From the NCBI GenBank assembly GCA_900541855.1, contig UQLD01000005.1, positions 1 through 64,000 of the forward strand: a DNA stretch of 64,000 bases, in the 5' to 3' direction. Below the pieces are notes generated by a model, which had not been told where the DNA came from, searched no databases, and was given only the letters and a program-made list of their open reading frames with translations. This DNA comes from an uncultured Collinsella sp. Lineage in GTDB: Bacteria > Actinomycetota > Coriobacteriia > Coriobacteriales > Coriobacteriaceae. The position numbers were made by a program, and so were the translations under genes. Shown here piece after piece: positions 53,766 to 62,572 of the stretch (the stretch's first letter is position 1; every line of letters begins with the position of its first letter).

Positions 53766-53979
53766 TGGTGCTCCCCATCATTATTCCTCCGGACGCGGCC
53801 GCATGTGCGACGTCCGGGGGCTTCTGGATATGTATACGCATGCGCGGGCGGCACGCCGCTCGACGCTTACACCCCGTGCATGCGCAAAAAGCACCTGCAT
53901 GGGGTCATCGACTGTATGGTCGAGGTTTGGATTTCACCTGTAACCTTTCTCTTGACCCTCATTAACCGCAGTAACTATA
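53766..53979 (-). promoter_or_regulatory. Structured leader and promoter of mgtE
   Basis: An extended -10 (TGC-TATAGT, 53974-53979) would start a leader of about 200 bases. It holds a hairpin pairing ACCCC-TGCA with TGCA-GGGGT (53871-53905) and another pairing CCGGACG with CGTCCGG (53789-53816). The second buries the ribosome site GGAGG (53786-53790), which serves a 9-codon frame MGSTIELSE (ATG 53778, stop 53749) that overlaps the mgtE start. This suits magnesium- or translation-dependent control. I cannot match it to the M-box by eye. Confidence 0.5.
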
Positions 53980-54057
53980 GCATCAGCATCGCCCTGCGGC
54001 ATCGAATTTATGCGCTGCACATTGCAGGCATACCAAACGCTGACGCATCCGTGACAT

Positions 54058-54084
54058 AGTCATTGGGGACGTTCTTAAATGACT
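54058..54084. repeat. Family F palindrome
   Basis: AGTCATT-GGGGACGTTCTTA-AATGACT, followed by another partial arm (CAATGACTAC). It lies immediately downstream of the deacetylase-like gene. Confidence 0.85.
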
Positions 54085-54093
54085 ACCCAATGA

Positions 54094-55500
54094 CTACTCT
54101 GTGGTATCTTCGTCCTCGGCAAGCTGGGGGAACACGGCGTCCTTGGGCATGGTGACCTTCGTCAGCGAGGTGAGCTTTTTGCTCAGCGACGTGTCCGTCT
54201 TGACCAGGTCGCTGAGCGTCACGATCTTGTAGCCGTCGGCAATGAGGCCGTCGATAATCTGCGGCAGCGCCTCGAGCATCTGCTCGGCGCATTCGTCTCT
54301 ATCGGTGAGCAGCACGATATTGCCCGGCGTCACCGAATCGAGCACCGTCGAGACTTGCTCGTCGGCACCGTTGAGCAGCCAGTCGCCCGAGTCAATATTC
54401 CACGAGACCACGGCGGAGACCAGGTCCATCGCATCAATCCAGTTTTGCTCGTCAAAGGCAGCGTAGGGAGCACGCAGTAGCATCGTCTTCACGCCGGTCG
54501 CCGACTTAATCGCATCGGTGCCTTTCGTGATCTGCTCGCGTACCGCCTCACGGTCCTGGTCCTTGAGCGAATCGTCGCTGTAGCTGTTGGATCCGATCTC
54601 GCACCCGGCATCGACAATCGCCTTGGCCGTGGCAGGAGAGGCCTCGACCGCATCGCCCGAAAGGAAGAACGTCGCGGTGACGCCCTTTTCCTTGAGCACC
54701 TGCAAGATCTGCTTGGTAGCGCCGCTCGGACCCTCGTCAAACGTCAGCGCCACATACTTTTCGTTACCCTTGGGCGCCACGCTGGCGCACGCAACGACGC
54801 AATCGGTGGCGGGCACAACCTCGCCGCGGTCTTGCGTCTTGCCCGACTGCTCACCAACCCACACCTCGGAGCGGCCCTGGACACCCCACGTCTGCACATA
54901 CTCGATAGCGCCCGTACCCTCGACCTTGAGCTTGGGCTCGATAACCGTAGCCTGAACCTCGTGCTTCTCGTAGGTGTTACGGCCATCCTTGACCGTCACC
55001 TTCTCGCCGCCCTCAAGCTCGCGGCTGTCCCATTTGCCCTGCTTCACGCGCTTGCCGTCGACCTTCACCGACAGCTTTTCGCCCCCATGGCGCTTGAGCA
55101 CGCTGTCATCGACGGCCAGCAGGTCGCCTGCGTCGTAGGTGTCAGTCAACTCCTGGTCGTCGATGAGATTCTGCAGCGTAGAGCCCACACGCACCGCGGT
55201 CTTCTGGCCGTTGAGCTCCACGTCCACACTGCGGTTGACGTAGCCCACGACGGCAGCGATAAACAGCACGAGCGCACAACCCACGGCAATGAGCGCATAG
55301 GGCAGGCGAGACGAACGACGGGGCGTACGGCTGTTGCCGATGCGAGCGCTGCGGTCGCTAAAGCCGCGGCTATGGTTGAGATACATCGCGCCGGGCTTAC
55401 GGTGACGCTTGCGCTGACCGCTGGGCAGCTGCCCCAGGTCGCGGCGCGCCGTCGGACGCGCACCCGAACGCCCGTTTAAGTTGGATCCGTTTTGGCGCAT
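54094..55500 (-). CDS. Deacetylase-fold (NodB) protein lacking metal ligands
   Basis: A membrane-anchored protein of 468 aa: basic N-terminus (1-65), one membrane segment (LPYALIAVGCALVLFIAAVVG), a beta region (90-230), then a polysaccharide deacetylase domain (240-445). Motif 1 is LTFDEGPS (normally DDGP), motif 2 is GSNSYSDDS (normally H-x3-H), motif 3 RAPYAAF and motif 4 DSGDW are kept, and the final H motif is LLTDRD. All three key histidines are gone, so it is probably inactive as a metal deacetylase and may bind cell-wall glycan. Confidence 0.85.
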   Translation of the reverse strand: MRQNGSNLNGRSGARPTARRDLGQLPSGQRKRHRKPGAMYLNHSRGFSDRSARIGNSRTPRRSSRLPYALIAVGCALVLFIAAVVGYVNRSVDVELNGQKTAVRVGSTLQNLIDDQELTDTYDAGDLLAVDDSVLKRHGGEKLSVKVDGKRVKQGKWDSRELEGGEKVTVKDGRNTYEKHEVQATVIEPKLKVEGTGAIEYVQTWGVQGRSEVWVGEQSGKTQDRGEVVPATDCVVACASVAPKGNEKYVALTFDEGPSGATKQILQVLKEKGVTATFFLSGDAVEASPATAKAIVDAGCEIGSNSYSDDSLKDQDREAVREQITKGTDAIKSATGVKTMLLRAPYAAFDEQNWIDAMDLVSAVVSWNIDSGDWLLNGADEQVSTVLDSVTPGNIVLLTDRDECAEQMLEALPQIIDGLIADGYKIVTLSDLVKTDTSLSKKLTSLTKVTMPKDAVFPQLAEDEDTTE

Positions 55501-55572
55501 GTGCCCTCCCCCATAAACACAGCAAGCCGGAGCAACAGGTCTCCGGCTTGCCTCCCATCATTTGGTACGTCG

Positions 55573-56328
55573 CTATTTTGTAGCTTTTGACGAGCCTCCG
55601 CTCGCCTTTTGGTATTCGTCCTTAAAGGCCTTGAACATGCCGCGCGTCTTGCCGAGCTGCTTGCCCAGTGCGCGACTGCCCTTGTCCACGGCAACCGATC
55701 CCTTGTCGTCGAGCACCTTGGCGCCCTTTTTGACCTTGTCGCCCACCACGACGCTGGCCTCGGCGGCCTTGGCAGCCGCACCGCCCGAATACCCGAGCGA
55801 CTTGACCTCGTCCGAAACAATCATCGCGCCGTCCGCATAGCCGCGCAGCATCGTCGGCGGCACCTGCGTGTCACCAACCAAAACACTCGAAGCAGCACCG
55901 GCGGTCACATAGAATGCCTGCACGATGCCCGAGCGTGGCTTGAACTCAACGTCCGAGCAATAGCCCACGACGTCGCCTGATTCCGTGCGCACGTCCATAC
56001 CGACCCAGATGATGCAATCGTCCAGGTTGATGTCGAGGCGCTTGGCAGCGGCGGCATCGTACGTGTCCTTGACGTCATCGACCGCAATGGCGCCCTCGTA
56101 GACACCAATGGCGTCGAGCGCTACGAATCGGTCGGGGCGCTCGATCATGCCCGCGATATCAGACTGGCGGACCATAAAGCCGACCACGCGCGTACCGCCC
56201 GGGGTAAAGACCGGAAAGTGAATCTTTCCGAGCTTTTTAGGGCTGCGCGGCGTGCCGTCCTTTTTGATGCGCTTGTCCTCGGTAGGCTTGCGATAGATCT
56301 TGGCGCCGACAAAATCCCCGGCGCGCAT
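55573..56328 (-). CDS. PRC-barrel domain protein
   Basis: A 251-residue soluble protein with two PRC-barrel-like halves (VGAKIYRKPTEDK at 8-60; WVGMDVRTESGDVVGYCSDVEF at 108-135) and a basic helical C-terminus with GxKV-type repeats (VVGDKVKKGAKVLDDKGSVA). The role is unknown, possibly linked to the envelope. Its ATG overlaps the stop of the upstream YtxH-like gene by one base, so the two are co-translated. Confidence 0.8.
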   Translation of the reverse strand: MRAGDFVGAKIYRKPTEDKRIKKDGTPRSPKKLGKIHFPVFTPGGTRVVGFMVRQSDIAGMIERPDRFVALDAIGVYEGAIAVDDVKDTYDAAAAKRLDINLDDCIIWVGMDVRTESGDVVGYCSDVEFKPRSGIVQAFYVTAGAASSVLVGDTQVPPTMLRGYADGAMIVSDEVKSLGYSGGAAAKAAEASVVVGDKVKKGAKVLDDKGSVAVDKGSRALGKQLGKTRGMFKAFKDEYQKASGGSSKATK

Positions 56329-56717
56329 TATGCCTCGGTCGAGGGCTCCGCAGCCTCGGTATCAGCCTCGACGGCGTTCTCGACCACGACGTCGGCGGCG
56401 GGCGTCACGTTGCCACCCGAGATGGCATCGTTGAGCTGCTCGCGCAGCTGGTCCATGCGCTCGCGGGCCAGATCGACCTTGGCGCGCAGGTCATCGGTCT
56501 TGGCGTCGACCATCGGGCCAAAGTCATTCACCGCAGCACGGGCCTCCTCGGCGCTGTGCTCGTAGGTGTCGCGCATATTGTCCCAGGCGTCGTTGGCGAT
56601 ATCGGCAGCCATGGCGCGGGTCTCGGCGCCCGAGCGCGGGGCCAGAGCAACGCCGACAATAGCGCCGGCAGCGGCACCAAAAAGTGCGCCGGAGACAAAG
56701 CTGAAAGTCTTACCCAT
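56328..56717 (-). CDS. YtxH-like membrane protein
   Basis: The protein (129 aa) has an N-terminal glycine/alanine-rich membrane segment (SFVSGALFGAAAGAIVGVALAP, followed by RSGAETR), as in the YtxH/gas-vesicle-associated family, and then an amphipathic coiled region (50-105). ATG 56717 has GAGAGG seven bases upstream. Forms an operon with the PRC-barrel gene; function unknown. Confidence 0.8.
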   Translation of the reverse strand: MGKTFSFVSGALFGAAAGAIVGVALAPRSGAETRAMAADIANDAWDNMRDTYEHSAEEARAAVNDFGPMVDAKTDDLRAKVDLARERMDQLREQLNDAISGGNVTPAADVVVENAVEADTEAAEPSTEA

Positions 56718-56853
56718 GATCATTCCTCTCCTGCGGGCACGTCGGTGCCCACCGTTTGAATGCTGTCCATTATACCCGCAGCGCATCACTTGCCGCTCCG
56801 CTCATCTGCGTACGGCAAAGGCGCAGGTACGTGATGGTGATAAACGCGTAGGC

Positions 56854-57687
56854 CTACTCCTGGGGCATAGCCGGCATGGTCACCGTGGCACCCGGGTCCT
56901 CGCCGGCGCCGTCCACGAGCGGCAGACCGCCCTCATGCGCAGGTCCTGCCGGAACCGTCGCCGCACCGCCAAAGACGGCAGCGGAGGCCTCGTGGTTCTC
57001 GGCAACCGCGCCCTCGGTATCAATCGCCACCTGGGGCTCGTCGTCAAAGTTGGGGACGCCCTGGGGCTCGGTGGGAACGGGCTCGGCGGTCGCATCGGCA
57101 ACGGGCTCGGCGTCAACCGGCACATCGCCCTCGTCAAAGCCCTCGTCCTCGGCAGCATCTTCGCCGTTCGCAGCGGCGACGGCCTCGTGAGGATCCTTGC
57201 CCTCGGCCTCGGCGCGCATGCCCAGCACCAGGTTGCGCAGGCCCGCGACCGTGCCCTCCACGTCGGGGGCAGGCTGGTCGGCGTGCAGATAGGCCCAGTC
57301 CATCATAAAGGTGGCCGAAGACAGCGCACCGATGGCCAGCGCGTCGTCGGGGCACGAAAGCTCAACCTCAAAGACGCGCTCGTCGTGCTCGCTTACGCGC
57401 GTGCGGCCGCACGAGATGCTGCCGGCAAGACCGGTCTCGTTCATGAGCTCGACCGTCACATGCTCAAGCAGATGGCAAAGCTCGGTCTGGCCCATGCAGT
57501 CCTGGAACTCGCGACCGGAATCACCCAGGCACAGGTGCTTGGCAATCGCCGGCACCAGGTAATACACGCGCGCCGTAGCCTCGATATCCTCCGAGGTCAT
57601 GAGCGGCATGCCGGGGTTCACCAGCACGTGCGCGCAGATCTTGTCCTCGCTGACGGTGACCTTAAGGATGTTGAACAGGCCTGCCAT
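56854..57687 (-). CDS. Free-standing domain resembling the cyanophycin synthetase N-terminus
   Basis: Residues 1-145 have the pattern of the N domain of cyanophycin synthetase (ELCHLLEHVTVELMNETG followed by ISCGRTRV and a EVELSCPDDALAIGAL-type strand). The rest (150-277) is acidic, low-complexity and disordered. No ATP-grasp or Mur-ligase domain follows, so it is not a synthetase. It may be a binding or regulatory relative. The similarity is judged by eye. The gene follows the CNNM transporter gene on the same strand. Confidence 0.55.
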   Translation of the reverse strand: MAGLFNILKVTVSEDKICAHVLVNPGMPLMTSEDIEATARVYYLVPAIAKHLCLGDSGREFQDCMGQTELCHLLEHVTVELMNETGLAGSISCGRTRVSEHDERVFEVELSCPDDALAIGALSSATFMMDWAYLHADQPAPDVEGTVAGLRNLVLGMRAEAEGKDPHEAVAAANGEDAAEDEGFDEGDVPVDAEPVADATAEPVPTEPQGVPNFDDEPQVAIDTEGAVAENHEASAAVFGGAATVPAGPAHEGGLPLVDGAGEDPGATVTMPAMPQE

Positions 57688-57711
57688 AACTCTCCCCTAC
57701 TCTTCCTTGTC

Positions 57712-59085
57712 CTACTCGTCGCCGTCGTGCGGATTCGCGGAACCCGCACCCGACGTCGTCGGCTCGTCTACCGAAGACTCGGAATCCTTTTTATCGGTTT
57801 CGGCCGGAGCAATCACGCGAATGAGCGAGATGCGCTGGCCACGCATCGACTGCACTTTAAACTTGTACCCCGCAACCTCAAACACCTCTCCGATGTCGGG
57901 CACCGAGTCGCAAAGCTCCAAAATCCAGCCGGCGATGGTCTCATAATCATCGCTTTCCTCAAGCGGCCAACCAAGCTCAATCGCGTCATCGCACGAAAAA
58001 CGCCCATCAACGAGCCACTCGCGGCGCGAAAGGCGCGTGAGATACTTGTTGTCGGGGTCGAACTCGTCCTCGATCTCGCCGACGATCTCCTCGACGATGT
58101 CCTCGATGGTGATGATGCCGGCCGTGCCGCCGTACTCGTCCACAACCACCACGATCTGGTCGTGCGAGGTCTGCATCTCGGACAGCAGCGGCAGGATATC
58201 CTTGGTGTCGGGCACAAAGGTGGCGTCGCGCAAAAAGCCGGCGATGGGCTGGTCACCCTTGCCGTCGAGCGCGGGTTGGATCAGGTCCTTGATGTGCGCG
58301 ATGCCGGCGACGTTGTCGGGATCCTCGTGATAGACGGGGATGCGGCTGAAGCCGGTCTGGCGCATGGTGGACAGCACGTCGGCGACCGTCTCGTCGTCCT
58401 CGCACATGGTGGTGTCCACGCGCGGCACCATGACCTCGCGGGCAACGGTGTCGCCTAGGTCGAAGATCTCGTGGATCATGCGCTTTTCCTCGTCGAGCAG
58501 GTCGTCCTGCTCCGAGACCATGTACTTGATCTCTTCTTCCGAGACGTTCTGGCGGTCGTCGGCACTCTTGATGCGCAGGATGCGGGCCAGGCCATCGGAG
58601 CAAGCGCCAGTCAGCCACACGAGCGGACGGGCGATCTTTTGGAAAAACGACAACGGTCCCACGACCTGCTTGGACACGCCCTCGGCGTTGGCCAGACCGA
58701 TGCGCTTGGGCACAAGCTCGCCAATCACGATGGACACGAAGGCGACCGCAACGGTGATGATGACCGGCGCCAGGCCGCGCGCGATGGCAGAGAGCGGCGC
58801 GATGCCAAAGCTCGTGAGCCACGTGGCAAGCGGGTCGGACAGGCTCGTCGAGGCGACGGCAGACGAGGCAAAGCCCACGAGCGTGATGGCGACCTGGATG
58901 GTGGCGAGCAGCTGGTCGGAATCGGCGGCCAGCTTAATGGCGCGCTCGGCGCGCTTGTCGCCCTCCTCGGCCTCGTGCTCCAGCACGGCGCGCTTAGCCG
59001 TGGTGAGCGCCATCTCGGACATGGAGAAGTAGCCGTTGATGAGGGTCAAAACGAGGGTGGTGATAAGGGAGATGGCTATGTCCAT
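57712..59085 (-). CDS. CNNM/CorC-family transporter-like protein with CBS domains
   Basis: A protein of 457 aa with a CNNM membrane domain of about four segments (1-190; NGYFSMSEMALTTAKRA, GELVPKRIGL), paired CBS domains (205-335; EVMVPRVDTTMCEDDE, VVVDEYGGTAGIITIEDIVEEIVGEI) and a CorC_HlyC domain (345-430). Members are linked to magnesium or other ion efflux and were formerly called hemolysins. With mgtE and the NRAMP-like gene, it makes a third probable magnesium-related gene in 8 kb. Confidence 0.92.
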   Translation of the reverse strand: MDIAISLITTLVLTLINGYFSMSEMALTTAKRAVLEHEAEEGDKRAERAIKLAADSDQLLATIQVAITLVGFASSAVASTSLSDPLATWLTSFGIAPLSAIARGLAPVIITVAVAFVSIVIGELVPKRIGLANAEGVSKQVVGPLSFFQKIARPLVWLTGACSDGLARILRIKSADDRQNVSEEEIKYMVSEQDDLLDEEKRMIHEIFDLGDTVAREVMVPRVDTTMCEDDETVADVLSTMRQTGFSRIPVYHEDPDNVAGIAHIKDLIQPALDGKGDQPIAGFLRDATFVPDTKDILPLLSEMQTSHDQIVVVVDEYGGTAGIITIEDIVEEIVGEIEDEFDPDNKYLTRLSRREWLVDGRFSCDDAIELGWPLEESDDYETIAGWILELCDSVPDIGEVFEVAGYKFKVQSMRGQRISLIRVIAPAETDKKDSESSVDEPTTSGAGSANPHDGDE

Positions 59086-59194
59086 CGGGAGTTTCTCGAA
59101 CCTCCAAGATTCGGGCGTCAGGGTAAAACGTTGATGACGGATACGGCAATTGCGCCGGCGCCCAAACGGGGACGCGGGTGCGCAGGCATGGTCG

Positions 59195-59878
59195 CTAGAT
59201 TACGAAGAGGATCACCGCCATGAACTGGAAGATGCTGCCGGCGAGCACCCACAGGTGAAACACGCTGTGCAGATAGCGCACGTTTTTGGCGATATAGAAC
59301 GGCACGCCCGCGGTGTAGCACACGCCGCCGACGGCGAGCAGGGCAAGTGCCACGGGGTTGAGCAGCGACACAAGTTCGGGCAGCTTAAAAACGACGAGCC
59401 AGCCCATCAGCAGGTAGACCAGGCCGCTTACCCAGTGCGGTTGACGCTCGCGCATAAAGCACTCGAGGGCGATGCCGACAATGGCAATAGCCCATACGGC
59501 AAAGAACAGCGCGGGGCCGCCGTCGTTTGCGAGCGTGATAAGGCAAAACGGGGTATAGCTGCCGGCTATGAGCAGATAGATACAGCTGTGGTCGATAATG
59601 CGGAACACGCGTTTAGCGCCCGCGGGCTGAATCGCATGGTAGAGCGTAGAGGCTAGGTATTCGAGGATAATGCTGACGCCATAGACAATTGCCGCGGCCA
59701 TGTGGGCCGGGCCCCCGCCGCGCAGGGCGGCGAATACGATCAGGAGCACCAGGCCCGCGATACCCAGCAGGCAGCCGACACCATGGGTGACGGAGTTCAT
59801 GATCTCCTCGCCCACCGTGTAGTGTGGAACGGCCGCGGTCTTGGGTCGCGGCTTAGAACTGTCGCTCGAATCGGACAT
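59195..59878 (-). CDS. Hemolysin III / PAQR-family membrane protein
   Basis: The 227-residue protein has seven membrane segments with the family residues: GEEIMNSVTHGVG at the start, STLYHAI, RIIDHSCIYLLIAGSYTPF, and HSVFHLWVLAGSIFQF near the end, whose histidines form the zinc site. The substrate is unknown; hydrolase activity has been proposed for the superfamily. ATG 59878 is used; GGAGG is 11 bases upstream, and a TTG at 59896 is also possible. Confidence 0.92.
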   Translation of the reverse strand: MSDSSDSSKPRPKTAAVPHYTVGEEIMNSVTHGVGCLLGIAGLVLLIVFAALRGGGPAHMAAAIVYGVSIILEYLASTLYHAIQPAGAKRVFRIIDHSCIYLLIAGSYTPFCLITLANDGGPALFFAVWAIAIVGIALECFMRERQPHWVSGLVYLLMGWLVVFKLPELVSLLNPVALALLAVGGVCYTAGVPFYIAKNVRYLHSVFHLWVLAGSIFQFMAVILFVI

Positions 59879-59985
59879 GCCGGTTACATCCTCCAACGTA
59901 AAGAGTTCTCAACACTATATCAAAGCGTCTAGGTACGTGCGAAATTTGCACCATACGTGACCCTTTGTTTACCCATTCTTTGCTT

Positions 59986-60044
59986 GTTGACGCATCAACG
60001 GCGAACGTCCATAATGCGCTTGCATTAAATGTTGATGTATTAAC
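59986..60044 (+). promoter_or_regulatory. Two near-palindromes before the hydrolase gene
   Basis: GTTGA-CGCA-TCAAC (59986-59999) and GTTGA-TGTA-TTAAC (60031-60044), 45 bases apart, just upstream of the start at 60065. They look like paired operator sites for an unknown regulator. Confidence 0.5.
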
Positions 60045-60064
60045 ATCTTATAGGAGAATACCGC

Positions 60065-61030
60065 ATGGCTCAAAACGCACGTTCCCATCGAAAGCTCAAG
60101 ATAGCCGGCATCGTTGCACTGGTGGTTGTCGTTGCGCTGCTCGGATTTGCCGGCAACTTTCTGTTTGACTTTGCCCTGAATCCCCAAGCGCCCTACACTA
60201 TGAAGATGATGCAGGATAGCAAGAACGACAAAGAAGGCGAGCAGCCGGATGCCGAGGAAACCGAGGCGCGGGCGTGGTTTAAAGAGAATCGCGAGAGCAG
60301 CAGCCTCACCGCAGATGACGGAACCGAACTTGCCGCTTGGTATTTTGCCGCCTCGGAGAACACCCACGATTACGCCGTCTGCCTGCATGGATATACCAAC
60401 GAGCCCATCGGCATGGCCCGATACGCCAAGCGCTTCCACGACCGCGGCATGAACGTGCTTGCGCCTGCCGCCCGCGCCCACGAGCGCTCCGGCGGCGACT
60501 ATATCGGCATGGGCTGGCCCGAGCGCCTCGATATCGTCGCATGGATCGAGCAAATCGTTCAGGCTGACCCCGAGGCGCGCATCCTGGTCTTTGGCGAGTC
60601 GATGGGTGCAGCAACCGCTATGAACGTGGCGGGAGAATCTCTGCCCGCAAACGTGAAATGTATTATCGAGGACTGTGGTTATACGAGTGTTTGGGACGAG
60701 TTTTCTCTGCAGCTCAAGGACGTGTTCGGCCTGCCCAGCTTTCCCTTGCTCGATGTAGCAAACTTGGTGTGCAACGTGCGCGCGGGCTACGACTTTCATA
60801 AGGCGAGCAGTGTGGAGCAACTCAAACACGCGACGGTTCCCATGCTGTTTATCCACGGCGACCAGGACACCTTTGTGCCGTACGACATGCTCGACCAAAA
60901 CTACGACGCGTGCGCCAGCAAAGTCAAGCAAAAGCTCACCATCCATGGCGCCACCCACGCCAAGAGTGCGCAAGTTGACCCCGAGCTCTACTGGAACACA
61001 GTCAACAACTTCCTCGACGAGTATTTTTAG
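60065..61030 (+). CDS. Membrane-anchored alpha/beta hydrolase
   Basis: The protein (321 aa) has an N-terminal anchor (IAGIVALVVVVALLGFAGNFLF) and an alpha/beta hydrolase domain: oxyanion region CLHGYTNEP, nucleophile Ser in VFGESMGAAT (about residue 180), Asp in HGDQDTFVP (about 277) and His in HGATHAKS (about 300). It resembles the BAAT/FrsA-like hydrolases and YqkD-type proteins of Firmicutes and Actinobacteria. The substrate is unknown. AGGAG precedes the ATG. Confidence 0.9.
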   Translation: MAQNARSHRKLKIAGIVALVVVVALLGFAGNFLFDFALNPQAPYTMKMMQDSKNDKEGEQPDAEETEARAWFKENRESSSLTADDGTELAAWYFAASENTHDYAVCLHGYTNEPIGMARYAKRFHDRGMNVLAPAARAHERSGGDYIGMGWPERLDIVAWIEQIVQADPEARILVFGESMGAATAMNVAGESLPANVKCIIEDCGYTSVWDEFSLQLKDVFGLPSFPLLDVANLVCNVRAGYDFHKASSVEQLKHATVPMLFIHGDQDTFVPYDMLDQNYDACASKVKQKLTIHGATHAKSAQVDPELYWNTVNNFLDEYF

Positions 61031-61067
61031 GCAAAAAGCAACGTCTGGGGCTTTATCTGACCCCCTA

Positions 61068-61199
61068 TTTTCGGAAGTATGCGGAAAAATCTGGAACTGC
61101 CGACCAGACCGCAGTTTTACCAACAATTTATCAGGGGTTTTGTTGCCAAAAAACGTCGTGTGCTCGGCGGTCTCGAAATTTGCCGCATACTTCCGGAAA
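61068..61199. repeat. Inverted repeat element with CGGAAGTATGCGG arms
   Basis: TTTTCGGAAGTATGCGG (61068-61084) is matched inversely by CCGCATACTTCCGGAAA (61183-61199). The interior of about 100 bases has no gene. It is in the 250-base gap between convergent genes and could be a short non-autonomous element. Confidence 0.55.
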
Positions 61200-61234
61200 G
61201 CCGCCCGTGAGCGCTGTGCCCACGGGCGGCTTTT
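61197..61234. terminator. Bidirectional terminator between convergent genes
   Basis: AAAGCCGCCCGTG (61197-61209) pairs perfectly with CACGGGCGGCTTT (61221-61233), with T on both outward sides. It ends the hydrolase gene and, on the other strand, the DUF362 gene. Confidence 0.85.
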
Positions 61235-61281
61235 GCTCTACTTGCGCCAGAAAAGCGCTTCATTTGTCCAATAACTAGGCG

Positions 61282-62487
61282 CTACTTGACCTCGATGAGC
61301 TCGTACTTGCTCGTGCCCAGGCCGATCTTCTCGGCGTGTGCGATACAGGCGCGCCAGTCGGTGTCGGGATGCGTGATGCAGAAGGGGTCCTTGGCCTGCT
61401 CGCCCTCCAGATGCTCGTGGTTATGCTCCATCTTGGCGGCGCTGTCGGTGAGCTCGGTGTTGGGCAGCGGCTCGGATGCCATGACGGCATCGGCACAGGC
61501 CTGGTCGATGGCGACCGGGTCAAAGCTCGCGAACATGCCGATATCGTTAACGATAGGCGTGTCGTTTTCGGGATGGCAATCGCAGTTGGGGCTGATATCC
61601 ATGGCAAGCGAGATGTGGAAGCTCGGGCGGCCGTCGACGACGGCCTTGGTGTACTCGGCGATCTTGCAGTTGAGCACGTCGGCCGCAGCGTCATAGCCGG
61701 GCTTGATGCAGTCCTGGTTGCATGCCGCAATGCAGCGTCCGCAACCCACGCAGCGATCGTGGTCGATGGCGGCCACGTGCACCGTGCGGGTGTTGCCGTT
61801 GGCAAGCTCGCGCTCGCGGGTATCGTCAAACGAGATGGCGTTGTGCGCACAGATCTTTTCGCAGGCACGGCAGCCAACGCAGTGCTCGGTCGCAACGTTC
61901 GGCTTGCCGGCGGCATGCTGCTCCATCTTGCCGGCACGGCTGCCGCCACCCATGCCCAGATTCTTCATGGCGCCGCCAAAGCCGGCCTGCTCATGGCCCT
62001 TAAAGTGGGTGAGGCTAATCACGATATCGGCATCCATGAGTGCCTGACCGATCTTGGCCTCGCGCACGTACTCGCCGCCCTCGACCGGGACGAGCGCCTC
62101 GTCGGTGCCCTTGAGACCGTCGGCGATGATGATCTGGCAACCCGTGGCATACGGGGTAAAGCCGTTCTGGTAGGCGGTGTCGATGTGCTCAAGCGCGTTT
62201 TTGCGGCTACCCACATAGAGCGTATTGCAGTCGGTGAGGAAGGGCTTGCCACCCAGCTCCTTCACGACATCCGCGACGGCGCGGGCGTAGTTGGGGCGCA
62301 AAAAGCTCAGGTTGCCCAGCTCGCCAAAGTGAATCTTGATGGCGACGAACTTGTTCTCAAAGTCGATCTGCTCGATACCGGCGTGACGGATAAGGCGCTT
62401 GAGCTTGTCGAGCTGGCTCTCGCGAGCATGCGTGCGCAGGTTGGTGAAGTACACCTTAGCGGGTGCTGCGGGTGCAGTTGCGGTCAT
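61282..62487 (-). CDS. DUF362 protein with two 4Fe-4S clusters
   Basis: The 401-residue protein has a DUF362 domain (KVYFTNLRT at the start, FKGHEQAGFGGAMKNLGMG near 165) and a ferredoxin-like insert with two cluster motifs (CVGCRACEKIC and CVGCGRCIAAC, about 200-265). It also has an HPEND-type Cys/His stretch (NCDCHPEND). Such proteins are soluble Fe-S proteins of unknown redox role in anaerobes. It is a single gene. Confidence 0.9.
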   Translation of the reverse strand: MTATAPAAPAKVYFTNLRTHARESQLDKLKRLIRHAGIEQIDFENKFVAIKIHFGELGNLSFLRPNYARAVADVVKELGGKPFLTDCNTLYVGSRKNALEHIDTAYQNGFTPYATGCQIIIADGLKGTDEALVPVEGGEYVREAKIGQALMDADIVISLTHFKGHEQAGFGGAMKNLGMGGGSRAGKMEQHAAGKPNVATEHCVGCRACEKICAHNAISFDDTRERELANGNTRTVHVAAIDHDRCVGCGRCIAACNQDCIKPGYDAAADVLNCKIAEYTKAVVDGRPSFHISLAMDISPNCDCHPENDTPIVNDIGMFASFDPVAIDQACADAVMASEPLPNTELTDSAAKMEHNHEHLEGEQAKDPFCITHPDTDWRACIAHAEKIGLGTSKYELIEVK

Positions 62488-62572
62488 AGATCTATCCCCT
62501 CGGTCTATATGGCGTTACAGACATAAGAGGATGGTACCCGCTGAAGTAGGGTCAAAGTCAAGCGCGAAACCT

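Noticed and set aside
53766..53979. M-box magnesium riboswitch before mgtE
   Set aside because: Position and length fit, but I could not align the conserved M-box core by eye; kept only as an unassigned structured leader.
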